A stretch of DNA of 64,000 nucleotides from Paludibacteraceae bacterium. GTDB taxonomy: Bacteria; Bacteroidota; Bacteroidia; Bacteroidales; Paludibacteraceae. Shown here piece after piece: positions 29,053-39,283 of the stretch. Made by a program: the position numbers and the translations under genes. Positions within the stretch are counted from its first letter, which is position 1. Every line of letters starts with the position of its first letter. The stretch covers positions 1 through 64,000 of the forward strand of contig JAFTSS010000004.1 in the NCBI GenBank assembly GCA_017467185.1, written 5' to 3'. Below the pieces are notes generated by a model that did not search any database, was not told where the DNA came from, and was given only the letters and a program-made list of their open reading frames with translations.

Positions 29053-29083
29053 TTTGTTAAATGATAAAGTTTTATTATCTTTG
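29053..29083 (+). promoter_or_regulatory. Promoter of the purE operon
   Basis: TTTG (29053-29056), 19 bp, TATCTTTG (29076-29083): an exact Bacteroidota consensus. It is divergent from the pyr promoter about 160 bp away. The 5' leader to purE is about 115 nt. Confidence 0.8.
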
Positions 29084-29202
29084 CAACTTAGAAGCCTATT
29101 GTCAGTAGTTGATAGTTGAAAATGGGGTATAAGTGTGTGGTATTTAGTAGATTTATTGGCTATTGATGATTGGATTGTTAATTGTTAATTATTAATTGTT
29201 AA

Positions 29203-29712
29203 TTGATGAATCCACGAGTAAGTATTATTATGGGAAGCACGAGCGACCTTCCAGTGATGGAGAAGGCAGCTAAAGTGTTAAATGATTTTAAAGTGCCATT
29301 TGAGATGCACGCATTGTCGGCACACCGCACACCAGTTGAGGTGGAGCTGTTTGCTAAAGGTGCAGCAGGTCGCGGTATAGAAGTGATTATAGCAGCGGCA
29401 GGTATGGCGGCGCATTTGCCTGGTGTTATTGCAGCATCGACTACAGTGCCTGTTATTGGGGTGCCTATTTCGGCGACATTGCAGGGTATGGATGCGTTGT
29501 TGGCTATTGTTCAAATGCCTCCTGGAATACCTGTGGCAACGGTGGGTGTAGATGCGGCTATGAATGCAGGTTTGTTGGCAGTTCAGATGTTGGCAGTGGG
29601 TGATGCTCGTCTTAAACAAGAACTCGTTGATTATAAAGAGAGCCTTAAATCTAAAATAGTTAAGGCTAATGAAGATCTTAAGAAAGTTTCTTACGAATTT
29701 AAAACTAATTAA
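29203..29712 (+). CDS. purE: N5-carboxyaminoimidazole ribonucleotide mutase / AIR carboxylase
   Basis: 169 aa. Step 6 of purine synthesis. IIMGSTSDLPVMEKAA (about 7-22) is the nucleotide phosphate loop, and ALSAHRTP and AAGMAAHLPGVIAA contain catalytic His residues of the PurE fold. No purK lies in this window; whether the enzyme is the PurK-dependent or the direct-carboxylating class cannot be settled here. First gene of the plus-strand pur operon. Confidence 0.95.
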   Translation: MMNPRVSIIMGSTSDLPVMEKAAKVLNDFKVPFEMHALSAHRTPVEVELFAKGAAGRGIEVIIAAAGMAAHLPGVIAASTTVPVIGVPISATLQGMDALLAIVQMPPGIPVATVGVDAAMNAGLLAVQMLAVGDARLKQELVDYKESLKSKIVKANEDLKKVSYEFKTN

Positions 29713-29832
29713 ATTAATTTGAAATTTGAAATTTGAAATTTGCCGTGTGGTATTAAATTTTTATTGACAAAGGCTCAAAGACTTTCGGTTCAATTTTCAA
29801 CTTTCAACTTTCAATTTTCAACTCAAAATATT

Positions 29833-32800
29833 ATGAATTATAGGATTTTTGTCGAGAAGAAATCTCGTTTTCGTGTTGAGGCAGAGAGCTTGCAACGCGA
29901 ATTAAATGCAAATCTCGGTCTAGAACTTCGTGAGATGCGTCTTGTGAATGTTTATGACCTTTTTGATTTCACACCAGAATTGTTGGAGAAGACTCGCTAT
30001 GGCGTATTTGGCGAGGTAGTAACCGACGATGTGTTTGATGCGCTTGACCTTGCGGGTCGTTCGTATATTGCTATTGAAAGTCTACCGGGACAGTTCGACC
30101 AACGCGCAGCAAGTGCGGTGGATTGTGTTAAATTGGTTGACCCAGAGGCAGACGTGCGCATTCGTTGTGCTCGTCTGTTGTTGTTTAATGAGCAATTGGA
30201 CGAGGCTACACTCGCACGCATTCGTAAATATACAATCAATGCAGTAGAGTGTCGCGAAAAAGATATGTCGGTGCTTGGTATCAATGAGAATACAGAGATT
30301 GAGCCAGTAGAGGTGTTGAAAGGTTTCCGCAATATGCAAGACGCTGACCTCGTGCCATTCTGCAAAGAGAATGGTTTGGCAATGAATGCCGACGACCTTC
30401 GTTGTGTGGTAGAGTATTTCTATAAAGAGGGTCGCGACCCATATCGCACTGAGTTGATGATTCTCGACACATATTGGTCAGACCACTGTCGTCACACAAC
30501 CTTCACTACAGTGCTCGAAGAGATTATTATCGACGAATCATTCATTAAATCGGAACTTGAAGAGAGCCTTGCTCTTTACGAAAATATGCGCCGTGAGCTC
30601 GGTCGTGAACATAAAGACCGTTGCTTGATGGACATGGCAACTATCGGTGCACGTTATCTTAAAAAACATGGTTACCTCAACGATATGGAACAAAGCGAAG
30701 AGAACAACGCATGCTCTATATTTGTTAATGTTAACGTAGATGGCGAAGACCAACGCTGGTTGCTCCAATTCAAAAACGAAACACACAACCACCCAACAGA
30801 GATTGAACCATTTGGTGGTGCATCTACATGTCTTGGTGGTGCTATTCGCGACCCATTATCTGGTCGTGCATACGTATATCAAGCAATGCGTGTGACAGGT
30901 GCAGGCAATATCTATACTCCTGTGTCAGAAACTATGGAGGGTAAATTGCCACAACGCATTATCTCTACCAAAGCAGCAGCAGGTTACTCGTCATATGGTA
31001 ACCAAATAGGTCTTGCAACAACACATCTTCGTGAGATTTATCACCCTGACTATGTGGCAAAACGCCTCGAAGTAGGTGCAGTAGCAGGTGCAGTGCGTGC
31101 CGATGCTGTGCGTCGCGAGTCTCCAGCTCCTGGCGATATAGTGTTGATGTTTGGTGGTCGTACAGGTCGCGACGGTGTAGGTGGAGCAACCGGTTCATCG
31201 AAAGAGCACAACGTGATGTCAATCGAGACATGTTCGTCGGAAGTACAAAAAGGTAATGCCCCTGAAGAGCGCAAATTGGAACGCCTCTTCCGTCGTCCTG
31301 AGGTTACACGCTTGATTAAGAAATCTAACGACTTTGGTGCAGGTGGTGTGTCAGTGGCTATTGGTGAGTTGACCGATGGTCTCGACATCTATCTCGACAG
31401 AGTGAAAACAAAATATAGCGGCTTGAACGCTACCGAATTGGCTATTTCAGAATCGCAAGAACGTGTATCAGTGGTAGTTGAAGCGAAAGATAAAGAAGAG
31501 TTCATGAAATATTGCGCCGAAGAGAACATCGAGGTGGTGCATGTGGCAGACGTAACTGATACAGCGCGTATGCGTATGTTCTATCGCGGCGAGACTATTG
31601 TTGACCTCTCTCGCGAATTTATCGACTCGGCAGGTGCTGCACATTTTGCTAAAGCCAATGTAGGTGCAGTCGTTGAGCGCAATCCGTTCGAACGTAATAT
31701 CGCAGGTGCTAACCTCCGCGAACGTTTTGAAAATAATCTTCAAGACGATAACGTATTGACACAAAAGGGTCTTATCGAGACATTCGATGCTACTATCGGT
31801 CGTTCTACAGTGTTGATGCCATTTGGTGGTAAATACCAACGTTCAGAGACTCAAGTGGGTGTACAAAAACTCCCAGTTGATGGTTTCACTAACGATGCAA
31901 GTATGATGGCGTATGGTTTCAATCCATTTGTGTCGGCATGGAGCCCTTACCACGGTGCAGCTTATGCAGTGGTAGAAGCATGTGCTAAAGTTGTGGCAGC
32001 AGGTGGTCGTTACGACACAATGCGCTTCTCATATCAAGAGTATTTCGAACGTATGTCAAGCACAACATCTTGGGGTAAACCACTCAGCGCATTGCTCGGT
32101 GCACTCAAGATGCAATACGAACTCAAATTGCCTTCAATCGGTGGTAAAGACTCGATGAGCGGTACATTCCAAAACATCAACGTGCCTCCAACACTCATCG
32201 CCTTTGGTATCACTATGGTCGATGCTAACAAAGTGATTTCGACTGACTTCAAGGCAGCAGGCGAAAATATCTACCTCCTTCGCCACACACCAATGGCTAA
32301 TTATATGCCTAACACCGACATGTTGAAAGCTAATTTCGACGCATTCCACCGTCTTGTAGAAGAGGGTAAAGTGTCAGCCGCATACACAATCGGTATGGGT
32401 GGTGTAGCCGAAGCAGTAACAAAAATGGCATTTGGTTCGAACATAGGTGCTAATATCAATCTTTCAGAAAATGATTTATTTAACTATAATTATGGTTCTA
32501 TTCTTTTTGCGTCGTCGGAAGAATTGAACATCCAAAATCTTGAAAAAATCGGAACGACAACAGCCGAAGCAACATTGGTTGTCAACGGCGAATCGTTCGA
32601 CCTCAATCATTTATATAAGGTAAATACCGAGAAATTTGCAGAAATCTATCCAGCTACTGCACCAGCAGAAGACAATGCACAATGCACAATTCACAATGCA
32701 CAATTGGATGATGTGAAATTCGAGTATCCAGGCGAGGCAGTTGAGCATCCAATCGTATATATTCCAGTGTTCCCAGGTACAAACTGCGACTACGATATGG

Positions 32801-33555
32801 CTAAGGCATTCCGCACAGCAGGTGCCGAAGTACGCACATCAGTGTTCTGCAACCTTACAGCCGACGACATCGCACGTTCTATCGAAGTGATGGCATGCGA
32901 AATTCGTGGTTGTCATATCTTGGCACTCGCAGGTGGTTTCTCATCTGGCGACGAACCAGATGGTTCTGCTAAATTCATCGCTACTGTATTGAATAATAGC
33001 GACGTAGCACGCGAAATTCACGCACTCATCGACCGCAAAGGCTTGATTATCGGTATCTGTAACGGTTTCCAAGCGTTAGTTAAATCAGGTTTGTTGCCTT
33101 ACGGTCGCTTGGGTATGGTTACACCAGATAGTCCAACACTCTTCCGTAACAACATCAACCGCCATATCTCGCAAATGGTTACAACACGCATCAGTACCGT
33201 GAAATCGCCATGGTTGGCAGGTTTCAAAGTAGGCGACGAGCACACTATTGCAATGAGCCACGGCGAAGGTAAATTCGTGGTGAGCGAAGAATTGGCTCGC
33301 GAATTGTTTGCAAAAGGACAAGTGGCATTCCAATATGTAGATGCTAACAGCAACATCACAATGCAATCGCCTGAAAACCCTAATGGATCAAGCTATGCAA
33401 TTGAGGGTATCATCTCTGAGGATGGTTTGATTATCGGTAAAATGGGTCACACCGAGCGTTACGAAGAAAACATCTTCAAAAACATCGCAGGCAACAAACG
33501 CCAACCATTGTTCGATAACGCAGTTCGCTACTTTAATAAAATTCATAATTCATAA
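29833..33555 (+). CDS. purL: Phosphoribosylformylglycinamidine synthase, single-chain
   Basis: 1240 aa from the ATG at 29833 (MNYRIFVEKKSRFRVEAESL); the open frame extends 31 codons upstream, but that part is a tcaactt heptamer array. Step 4: ATP- and glutamine-dependent amidation of FGAR. Order: PurS-like N-terminus, two FGAM-synthetase halves (HNHPTEIEPFGGASTCLGG; GGKDSMSGTF), and a C-terminal glutaminase (about 1000-1240) with nucleophile loop GICNGFQALV and FSSGDEPDGSAKF. The linker before the glutaminase (AEDNAQCTIHNAQLDD) is encoded by four aatgcac heptamers. The last residues (KIHNS) and stop are also array-derived. Confidence 0.96.
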   Translation: MNYRIFVEKKSRFRVEAESLQRELNANLGLELREMRLVNVYDLFDFTPELLEKTRYGVFGEVVTDDVFDALDLAGRSYIAIESLPGQFDQRAASAVDCVKLVDPEADVRIRCARLLLFNEQLDEATLARIRKYTINAVECREKDMSVLGINENTEIEPVEVLKGFRNMQDADLVPFCKENGLAMNADDLRCVVEYFYKEGRDPYRTELMILDTYWSDHCRHTTFTTVLEEIIIDESFIKSELEESLALYENMRRELGREHKDRCLMDMATIGARYLKKHGYLNDMEQSEENNACSIFVNVNVDGEDQRWLLQFKNETHNHPTEIEPFGGASTCLGGAIRDPLSGRAYVYQAMRVTGAGNIYTPVSETMEGKLPQRIISTKAAAGYSSYGNQIGLATTHLREIYHPDYVAKRLEVGAVAGAVRADAVRRESPAPGDIVLMFGGRTGRDGVGGATGSSKEHNVMSIETCSSEVQKGNAPEERKLERLFRRPEVTRLIKKSNDFGAGGVSVAIGELTDGLDIYLDRVKTKYSGLNATELAISESQERVSVVVEAKDKEEFMKYCAEENIEVVHVADVTDTARMRMFYRGETIVDLSREFIDSAGAAHFAKANVGAVVERNPFERNIAGANLRERFENNLQDDNVLTQKGLIETFDATIGRSTVLMPFGGKYQRSETQVGVQKLPVDGFTNDASMMAYGFNPFVSAWSPYHGAAYAVVEACAKVVAAGGRYDTMRFSYQEYFERMSSTTSWGKPLSALLGALKMQYELKLPSIGGKDSMSGTFQNINVPPTLIAFGITMVDANKVISTDFKAAGENIYLLRHTPMANYMPNTDMLKANFDAFHRLVEEGKVSAAYTIGMGGVAEAVTKMAFGSNIGANINLSENDLFNYNYGSILFASSEELNIQNLEKIGTTTAEATLVVNGESFDLNHLYKVNTEKFAEIYPATAPAEDNAQCTIHNAQLDDVKFEYPGEAVEHPIVYIPVFPGTNCDYDMAKAFRTAGAEVRTSVFCNLTADDIARSIEVMACEIRGCHILALAGGFSSGDEPDGSAKFIATVLNNSDVAREIHALIDRKGLIIGICNGFQALVKSGLLPYGRLGMVTPDSPTLFRNNINRHISQMVTTRISTVKSPWLAGFKVGDEHTIAMSHGEGKFVVSEELARELFAKGQVAFQYVDANSNITMQSPENPNGSSYAIEGIISEDGLIIGKMGHTERYEENIFKNIAGNKRQPLFDNAVRYFNKIHNS
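32674..32701. repeat. In-frame aatgcac heptamer array in purL
   Basis: Four units (aatgcac, aatgcac, aattcac, aatgcac) in the linker between the synthetase and glutaminase domains. It is the same repeat that fills the gaps between the pur genes. Confidence 0.9.
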
Positions 33556-33643
33556 TGCATAATTATGAATAGATTTTATTAATGTAAATTGTTTAACGCC
33601 GGAAGGTAATTATGAATTATGAATTATGAATTGTGAATTGTTA
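33540..33643. repeat. Inverted heptamer arrays, purL-purC junction
   Basis: aattcat units (33540-33566) contain the purL stop, and aattatg units (33609-33643) contain the purC start. The spacer has cgccggaaggt at the small-hairpin position. Confidence 0.85.
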
Positions 33644-34336
33644 TTATACGAGGGTAAAGCCAAACAGATATATGCAACAGAAGACCCTGAAGTAGTGGTT
33701 GTTCATTACAAGGACGACGCTTCGGCATATAACGGCATTAAGCGTGCGCAGATAACCAATAAAGGTATTTTGAACAACAAAATATCGTCGATTATCTATG
33801 CTAAACTTGCCGATGCAGGCATAAAAACCCATTTTATTCAACGCCTCGACGACCGCAATCAGTTGTGCCGTAAGGTAGATGTGATACCTATCGAATTCAT
33901 CGTGCGCAACTATGCCGCTGGCTCTATGGCGCGCCGTTTGGGTATCGAAGAAGGTACTAAACTTAACACTACAATTTTCGAGTGTTGCTACAAAAACGAG
34001 GAACTCGACGACCCTATCATCAACGAGCATCACGCTGTGGCTCTTGGTCTTTCTACCTACGAAGAGATGGCTGAGGTGCATAAAATAGTGGAGAAAATCA
34101 ATCAATTGTTGATTCCGTTGTTTGCAAGCCTTGATGTTATCTTGGTCGATTTCAAAACCGAATTCGGTCGCCTCGAAGATGGCACACTCGTGTTGAGCGA
34201 CGAACTCAGCCCTGATACTTGTCGTCTTTGGGATGTCGAAACACAAGACAGCCTCGACAAAGACCGCTTCCGTCGCGACCTCGGTCGTGTCGGCGAAGCC
34301 TACCAAGAAATCCTCAACCGATTGATGAAACTTTAA
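33626..34336 (+). CDS. purC: SAICAR synthetase, short bacterial type
   Basis: 236 aa. Ligates aspartate to CAIR (step 8). Motifs LLYEGKAKQIYATEDP, DDASAYNG, VEFIVRNYAAGS-like IEFIVRNYAAGSMARR, LVDFKTEFG and LSDELSPDTCRLWD are those of B. subtilis/E. coli-type PurC. The start ATG is one unit of an aattatg array, giving MNCELLLYEGK. A second, longer SAICAR synthetase follows directly, so this step is encoded twice. Confidence 0.95.
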   Translation: MNCELLLYEGKAKQIYATEDPEVVVVHYKDDASAYNGIKRAQITNKGILNNKISSIIYAKLADAGIKTHFIQRLDDRNQLCRKVDVIPIEFIVRNYAAGSMARRLGIEEGTKLNTTIFECCYKNEELDDPIINEHHAVALGLSTYEEMAEVHKIVEKINQLLIPLFASLDVILVDFKTEFGRLEDGTLVLSDELSPDTCRLWDVETQDSLDKDRFRRDLGRVGEAYQEILNRLMKL

Positions 34337-34345
34337 TAATCTGTT

Positions 34346-34534
34346 TTTTCAACATAAGTACAGAATTTTGTTTATAGGCTGATTTAAGGTTTGTAAGGAT
34401 GAAATCTTTTTTAAGTACATATCTTGTGTTATGATTTAGCGTATGTACTTGAAATAACAAGATTTCCCCACAAAACTTTAAAAAATAATTGTTATAACTT
34501 GCAACCTGAAAATATAGTATGTACTTATGTTAAG
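34346..34534. mobile_element. GTAC-type MITE-like element, copy D
   Basis: Shorter copy (about 189 bp) in the purC-purC2 spacer: terminal ttcaacataagtaca / tgtacttatgttaag, inner ttttttaagtacat / gtatgtacttgaaa, conserved ttatgatttag. Confidence 0.75.
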
Positions 34535-34555
34535 AATAAAATAATATCTAAAAAA

Positions 34556-35503
34556 ATGAACGCATTAACAGCAACTGAATATAACTTCCCTGGTCAGGAG
34601 AAGGTTTATCACGGCAAAGTACGTGATGTTTACACTGTGTCGGGCAATCGTCTTGTGATGGTGGCAACCGACCGTATATCTGCTTTCGACGTAATACTTC
34701 CAAAAGGTATTCCGTTCAAAGGTCAAATCCTCAACCAAATCGCAGCTCAATTCCTCGATGCAACAGCCGACATCTGTCCTAACTGGAAATTGGCTACCCC
34801 AGACCCTATGGTTACCGTTGGTGTGGCTTGCGAAGGCTATCCTGTTGAGATGATTGTGCGTGGGTATCTCTGCGGTAGTGCATGGCGTGCTTATAAGAGT
34901 GGCGTACGCGAAATATGCGGTGTGAAACTACCTGACGGTATGCGCGAAAACGAACGCTTCCCAGAGCCAATCATCACTCCTACAACTAAAGCCGAAATTG
35001 GCGAGCACGACGAAGACATCTCTCGCGAAGAAATCATCGCACAAGGCTTGGTTTCTGAAGAAGAATACAAAGTATTGGAACAATACACATTGGCTCTCTT
35101 CCGTCGTGGCTCAGAGATTGCTGCTAAACGTGGTTTGATTCTTGTTGATACTAAATACGAGTTCGGTAAATGCGATGGCAAAATCTACCTCATGGACGAA
35201 ATCCACACGCCAGACTCAAGCCGCTATTTCTATGCCGAAGGCTATGAAGAAAACTTTGCTGCAGGCAAACCACAACGCCAACTCAGCAAAGAGTTCGTGC
35301 GCGAATGGTTGATGGAAAACGGTTTCCAAGGCAAAGAGGGTCAACAAGTGCCTGAGATGACTGACGAGGTAGTAGCAGGTATTTCAGCTCGTTATCAAGA
35401 GCTTTACGAAAACATCGTAGGTGAAAAATTCGTTCCTGCAGCCGATGGCGAAGACCTCCTCGCTCGCATCGAACGCAATGTAACAGATTATCTAAATGCA
35501 TAA
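34556..35503 (+). CDS. purC: SAICAR synthetase, long (Ade1-like) type
   Basis: 315 aa from the ATG at 34556 ([20 protein letters not shown]); the upstream extension of the frame runs through the MITE-like element. Motifs [50 protein letters not shown] and [15 protein letters not shown] mark the Ade1-like subfamily, which is the form usual in Bacteroidota. The tandem short purC upstream is therefore the likely extra copy. Ends DYLNA, with the stop supplied by an aattcat unit. Confidence 0.95.
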   Translation: MNALTATEYNFPGQEKVYHGKVRDVYTVSGNRLVMVATDRISAFDVILPKGIPFKGQILNQIAAQFLDATADICPNWKLATPDPMVTVGVACEGYPVEMIVRGYLCGSAWRAYKSGVREICGVKLPDGMRENERFPEPIITPTTKAEIGEHDEDISREEIIAQGLVSEEEYKVLEQYTLALFRRGSEIAAKRGLILVDTKYEFGKCDGKIYLMDEIHTPDSSRYFYAEGYEENFAAGKPQRQLSKEFVREWLMENGFQGKEGQQVPEMTDEVVAGISARYQELYENIVGEKFVPAADGEDLLARIERNVTDYLNA

Positions 35504-35512
35504 TTCATAAAT

Positions 35513-35733
35513 TTTTTAGACAGAATGACATAATGACAAATTTTTAGGTTAGAGGTTGAAGATTAGAGTCTTTTGACATACGCTTTGCTAAAAACTAAAG
35601 TTTTTATCTCAGCGAAAAAAAGACAGGTTTAAATTACATTCTCCAAATATGTCATTTTTTTCCAAGATACACCGCAGGTGTAGCGAGGTATATGTAAAAG
35701 AAAAATATGTTCTTCTGTCATTATGTCTAAAAT
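35513..35733. mobile_element. ATGACA-terminal palindromic element, copy 1
   Basis: Terminal inverted repeats ttttagacagaatgaca / tgtcattatgtctaaaa. Inside are two hairpins with conserved bases and private tips: gctttgcta-aaaactaaagtttt-tatctcagc and ccaagata-caccgcaggtg-tagcgagg. A second copy lies at 61241-61452. This element is essentially all of the purC2-purF gap. Confidence 0.75.
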
Positions 35734-35808
35734 AAATAAAAATAAAAAACAAGGCGCAGCCGAGTTAGTCTTATATCTCGTGTCTCGTGTCTAAAAGTCT
35801 ATAAAATA

Positions 35809-37194
35809 ATGAAAAATGAAATTCACGAAGAATGCGGTGTATTTGGTGTATGGGGTGTGAAAGATGCCGCTAATCTTGCTTATTACGGACTCCACGCATT
35901 GCAACATCGTGGCCAAGAGGCGTGCGGTATCGTCTGCGTCGATGAGAATAAGCAACACAACCGCGTCAAAGGCGAAGGTCTTGTTACTGAGGTGTTCAAC
36001 GAAAAAAATCTTGTCAACCTCAAAGGCGACTACGCCATTGCCCATGTGCGCTATGCCACAGCTGGTGGTGCAGGCATTGAGAATGTACAACCATTCCTCT
36101 TCCGTCATCATACAGGCAATTTTGCACTTGCACATAACGGTAACCTCGTCAATTCGCGCGAATTGGCACGCTACCTTGAACATAAAGGCAGTCTATTCCA
36201 ATCAACATCCGATAGCGAATTGCTTGCCCACTTGATCAAGAAAGACAACAACACAAAACACCGTATCCATAATATCATCGATGCGCTCAACATGATTGAG
36301 GGAGCCTTTGCATTCCTCATCCTCAGCGACAAACGCCTCTATTGTGCTCGCGACAAATATGGCTTGCGCCCATTATCGATTGGTCGTCTTAATGGCGGTT
36401 ATGTCGTTAGTTCCGAGACTTGCGCTCTCGACGTAGTAGGTGCCGAATTTGTGCGCGATGTCGAGCCAGGCGAGATTGTAGTCATCGATGCCGACGGACT
36501 CCACTCGTTCACCTATTCTCACTTCAAACGCCACTACATGTGCGCTATGGAGTATGTCTATTTCGCTCGTCCTGATAGCGACATCGAGGGTTGCAACGTG
36601 CATGCCTATCGCAAAGAGTCGGGTCGCATTCTCTATCGCGAGTCGCCAGTCGATGCCGACATCGTCATCGGTGTACCAGACTCAAGCCTTAGCGCAGCCA
36701 TCGGTTATGCCGAAGAGAGTGGTATCCCTTACGAAATGGGCTTGATTAAGAACAAATATATCGGACGTACATTCATCCAACCAAGTCAAGAGTTGCGCGA
36801 GAAAGGCGTGCGAATGAAACTCTCGGCAGTGCGCTCAATCGTCAAAGGCAAACGCGTAGTGATGATCGACGACTCCATCGTGCGTGGTACCACATCGCGC
36901 CGCATAGTCAATCTCTTGAAAGAGGCAGGAGCCGTCGAAGTGCATGTTCGCATTGCGTCGCCACCATATTGCCACCCATGCTATTATGGTGTAGATACAG
37001 CCACCTACGAAGAGTTGATTTCAGCGCGTATGTCAGTCGAAGAGTTGTGCGAAAAAATCGGAGCCGATTCATTGAAATTCCTCTCAGTCGAAGGTCTTTA
37101 CAAGAGTGGACGTCGCTCTGAACTCTGTACAGCATGTTTCTCTGGCAAGTATCCAACAGTGCTTTATGATAGAGAGACAAATAAAAAATGCTAA
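35809..37194 (+). CDS. purF: Amidophosphoribosyltransferase
   Basis: 461 aa. First committed step of purine synthesis (PRPP plus glutamine). The N-terminal nucleophile Cys is residue 9 (MKNEIHEE-CGVFGVWG), so an eight-residue propeptide must be cleaved, as in the iron-sulphur type of B. subtilis. VVMIDDSIVRGTTSRRIV is the PRPP motif. Late cysteines (HPCYYG, ELCTACF) fit the [4Fe-4S] ligands of that type. Probably feedback-inhibited by nucleotides like its relatives. Followed by a terminator at 37207, so purM begins a new transcript. Confidence 0.96.
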   Translation: MKNEIHEECGVFGVWGVKDAANLAYYGLHALQHRGQEACGIVCVDENKQHNRVKGEGLVTEVFNEKNLVNLKGDYAIAHVRYATAGGAGIENVQPFLFRHHTGNFALAHNGNLVNSRELARYLEHKGSLFQSTSDSELLAHLIKKDNNTKHRIHNIIDALNMIEGAFAFLILSDKRLYCARDKYGLRPLSIGRLNGGYVVSSETCALDVVGAEFVRDVEPGEIVVIDADGLHSFTYSHFKRHYMCAMEYVYFARPDSDIEGCNVHAYRKESGRILYRESPVDADIVIGVPDSSLSAAIGYAEESGIPYEMGLIKNKYIGRTFIQPSQELREKGVRMKLSAVRSIVKGKRVVMIDDSIVRGTTSRRIVNLLKEAGAVEVHVRIASPPYCHPCYYGVDTATYEELISARMSVEELCEKIGADSLKFLSVEGLYKSGRRSELCTACFSGKYPTVLYDRETNKKC

Positions 37195-37206
37195 AAACGA
37201 ATAGAA

Positions 37207-37237
37207 GAGATGCTGGTACGCTAGTGTCTCTTTTTTG
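37207..37237 (+). terminator. Terminator of the purE-purF transcript
   Basis: Stem agagatgctgg / ctagtgtctct with G-U pairs, followed by six T. Confidence 0.7.
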
Positions 37238-37339
37238 TTGGTATGAGTTCGATATAATTTTTATTTCACACGGGATGCACGGATTTTTTTCATACCCCTC
37301 CGTCCTGCGGACATATTGAGCCGTTTTTACTTGAATTTG

Positions 37340-37632
37340 TTTTTCTAGGCGTTCTAGGGATTCTAGGTGCTTCGCTATCTAGGTTTTTCAGTCTGGTGAC
37401 TGATAGGACACGGCACGCCGTGTCCCTACATCGGAGAGATTTTTCTAGATGTTCTAGGAGTTCTAGGCGCTTCGCTATCTAGGTTTTTCAGTCTGGCGAC
37501 TGATAGGACACGTCATGTTGTGTCCCTACATTGTGAAGATTTTTTCTAGGCGTTCTAGGGATTCTAGACGCTTTGCTATCTAGGTTTTTCAGTCTGACGA
37601 CTGATAGGACACTCGAGCCGAGTGTCCCTACT
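37340..37632. repeat. Three tandem copies of a 100-bp palindrome-bearing unit
   Basis: Units start at 37340, 37440 and 37541. Each has tttttctagg-type repeats, gcttcgctatctagg, a hairpin cagtctggtgactg, and a GGACAC...GTGTCC palindrome (cores acggcacgccgt, acgtcatgttgt, actcgagccgagt) ending ccctac. The 911-bp purF-purM gap otherwise holds only degenerate repeats and the purM promoter. Confidence 0.85.
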
Positions 37633-37916
37633 TTTGTTTGTGTTGTTTGTTGATGAATGCGGTACGTTGTGTTCCTACAAGGAATTGCGAAAACACAAAT
37701 CGTAATCCACCAATATAAAAACGCAGAAAATGTAAACTACAAACAACATTAAACCGTCATTTTTGACTTAAAGCGTTAGCGTGCTTTTGGAATGTTGTAA
37801 TTTTGCAGAAAAATTGAAAGTCAATGGTCGATGCCGATGGTCAACGGACAATGTTTTTTGTGGATACATGAGTCGAGGAGTATAACTTTTATGGTATAAA
37901 ATTTTTTGTGTTTATG

Positions 37917-37948
37917 TTTGTTAATTTGTGAAGTTTTTATTATCTTTG
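37917..37948 (+). promoter_or_regulatory. Promoter of the purM-folD transcript
   Basis: TTTG (37917-37920), 20 bp, TATCTTTG (37941-37948). The same -7 box occurs upstream of purE and purB. Confidence 0.75.
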
Positions 37949-38105
37949 CAAATTGAAATAAATTAGCAGTATTGTAATTAATAATAATTTGAAATTTGAA
38001 ATTTGAATAGAGGGTCTTTGTGCTTTTGTCAATAAAAAAATGAACATAAATGATTAATTTTCAACTTTCAACTTTCAACTTTCAATTTTCAACTAAAATA
38101 AATTT

Positions 38106-39146
38106 ATGGCACAAAGTTATGAACAAGCCGGTGTGAATCTTGAGGCCGGTTACGAAGTAGTTCGTCGTATTAAAAAACATGTTGCATCTACATCGCGTCT
38201 TGGTGTGATGGGTAATATCGGTGCATTTGGAGGTATGTTTGACCTTTCGGCATTGAATGTGAAAGAACCTGTACTCGTGAGTGGTACTGATGGTGTTGGT
38301 ACTAAACTCAAACTCGCTTTTGCTATGGATAAACACGATACTATCGGTATCGATGCTGTGGCTATGTGTGTGAACGATGTGTTGGCACAAGGTGCTGAGC
38401 CATTGTATTTCCTCGACTATGTGGCTGTGGGTGCTAACGAACCTGCTAAAATCGAAAATATCGTGGCTGGTGTGGCTGAAGGTTGCCGTCAAGCTGGTTG
38501 CGCCCTCATCGGTGGCGAAACTGCCGAAATGCCAGGTATGTACACTGAAGGCGAATACGACATCGCTGGCTTTACTTGTGGCGTTGTGGAGAAATCTAAA
38601 CTCATCGATGGTTCGAAAGTGAAAGTGGGTGATGTATTGGTAGGTATCGCTTCTTCGGGTGTTCACTCTAATGGCTTTAGCCTCGTGCGCAAAGTGGTTA
38701 GCGATGCTGGTCTCGACCTACATGCTGTGCTTCCTGAATTGGATGCTGAACGTCCTCTTGGCGAAGTGTTGCTCACTCCTACTCGCATCTATGTGAAACA
38801 AGTGCTCGATGTTATTCGCAACTGCGACGTTCACGGTGTGGCTCATATCACTGGTGGCGGTTTCGACGAAAATATTCCTCGTATCTTGAAAGAGGGTCAA
38901 GGTATTGAAGTGAAAGAGGGTAGCTGGGAGATATTGCCTGTGTTCCGTATGCTTGAGAAATATGGCAAAATTGCTCACCGCGAAATGTTCAATATTTTCA
39001 ACATGGGTATCGGTATGGTGCTTGCAATGGATGCTGCTGAAGCCGACAAAGCAATCGAAATCCTCAAATCGCATGGCGAACGCGCTTCAGTTATCGGTCG
39101 CGTGACTGACAATGCTGGCGCAGTGAATATAATTCTTAATGCATAA
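38106..39146 (+). CDS. purM: Phosphoribosylformylglycinamidine cyclo-ligase
   Basis: 346 aa. Closes the imidazole ring (step 5, FGAM to AIR). [14 protein letters not shown] (about 59-72), [31 protein letters not shown] and [13 protein letters not shown] are AIR-synthetase signatures. The start follows a tcaactt heptamer array. The last codons (LNA, stop) run into an aattcat array. Confidence 0.97.
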   Translation: MAQSYEQAGVNLEAGYEVVRRIKKHVASTSRLGVMGNIGAFGGMFDLSALNVKEPVLVSGTDGVGTKLKLAFAMDKHDTIGIDAVAMCVNDVLAQGAEPLYFLDYVAVGANEPAKIENIVAGVAEGCRQAGCALIGGETAEMPGMYTEGEYDIAGFTCGVVEKSKLIDGSKVKVGDVLVGIASSGVHSNGFSLVRKVVSDAGLDLHAVLPELDAERPLGEVLLTPTRIYVKQVLDVIRNCDVHGVAHITGGGFDENIPRILKEGQGIEVKEGSWEILPVFRMLEKYGKIAHREMFNIFNMGIGMVLAMDAAEADKAIEILKSHGERASVIGRVTDNAGAVNIILNA

Positions 39147-39283
39147 TTCATAATTATTAGCCATTCGGCATAGAAGATAATTATGAGTGAAGAATGTTGT
39201 GTTTTATTTGAAAAATAAAATTAGGGTTTTATGAGTAATTGTGTAACTCTAATTATGAATTGTGAATTATGAATTATGAATTA
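39140..39283. repeat. Inverted heptamer arrays, purM-purN junction
   Basis: aattcat units (about 39140-39160), small hairpin gccattcggc, spacer, then aattatg units (about 39250-39283) that include the purN ATG. Confidence 0.85.

Noticed and set aside
29740..29832. Upstream start for purL adding 31 residues
   Set aside because: The added stretch is a tcaactt heptamer array, and family homology begins at MNYRIFVEKKS.
34424..34555. Upstream start for the long purC
   Set aside because: The extension is translated from the MITE-like element and does not resemble SAICAR synthetase.
37340..37632. CRISPR array
   Set aside because: Repeats are contiguous 100-bp units with internal palindromes, no unique spacers of constant length and no cas genes in the window.
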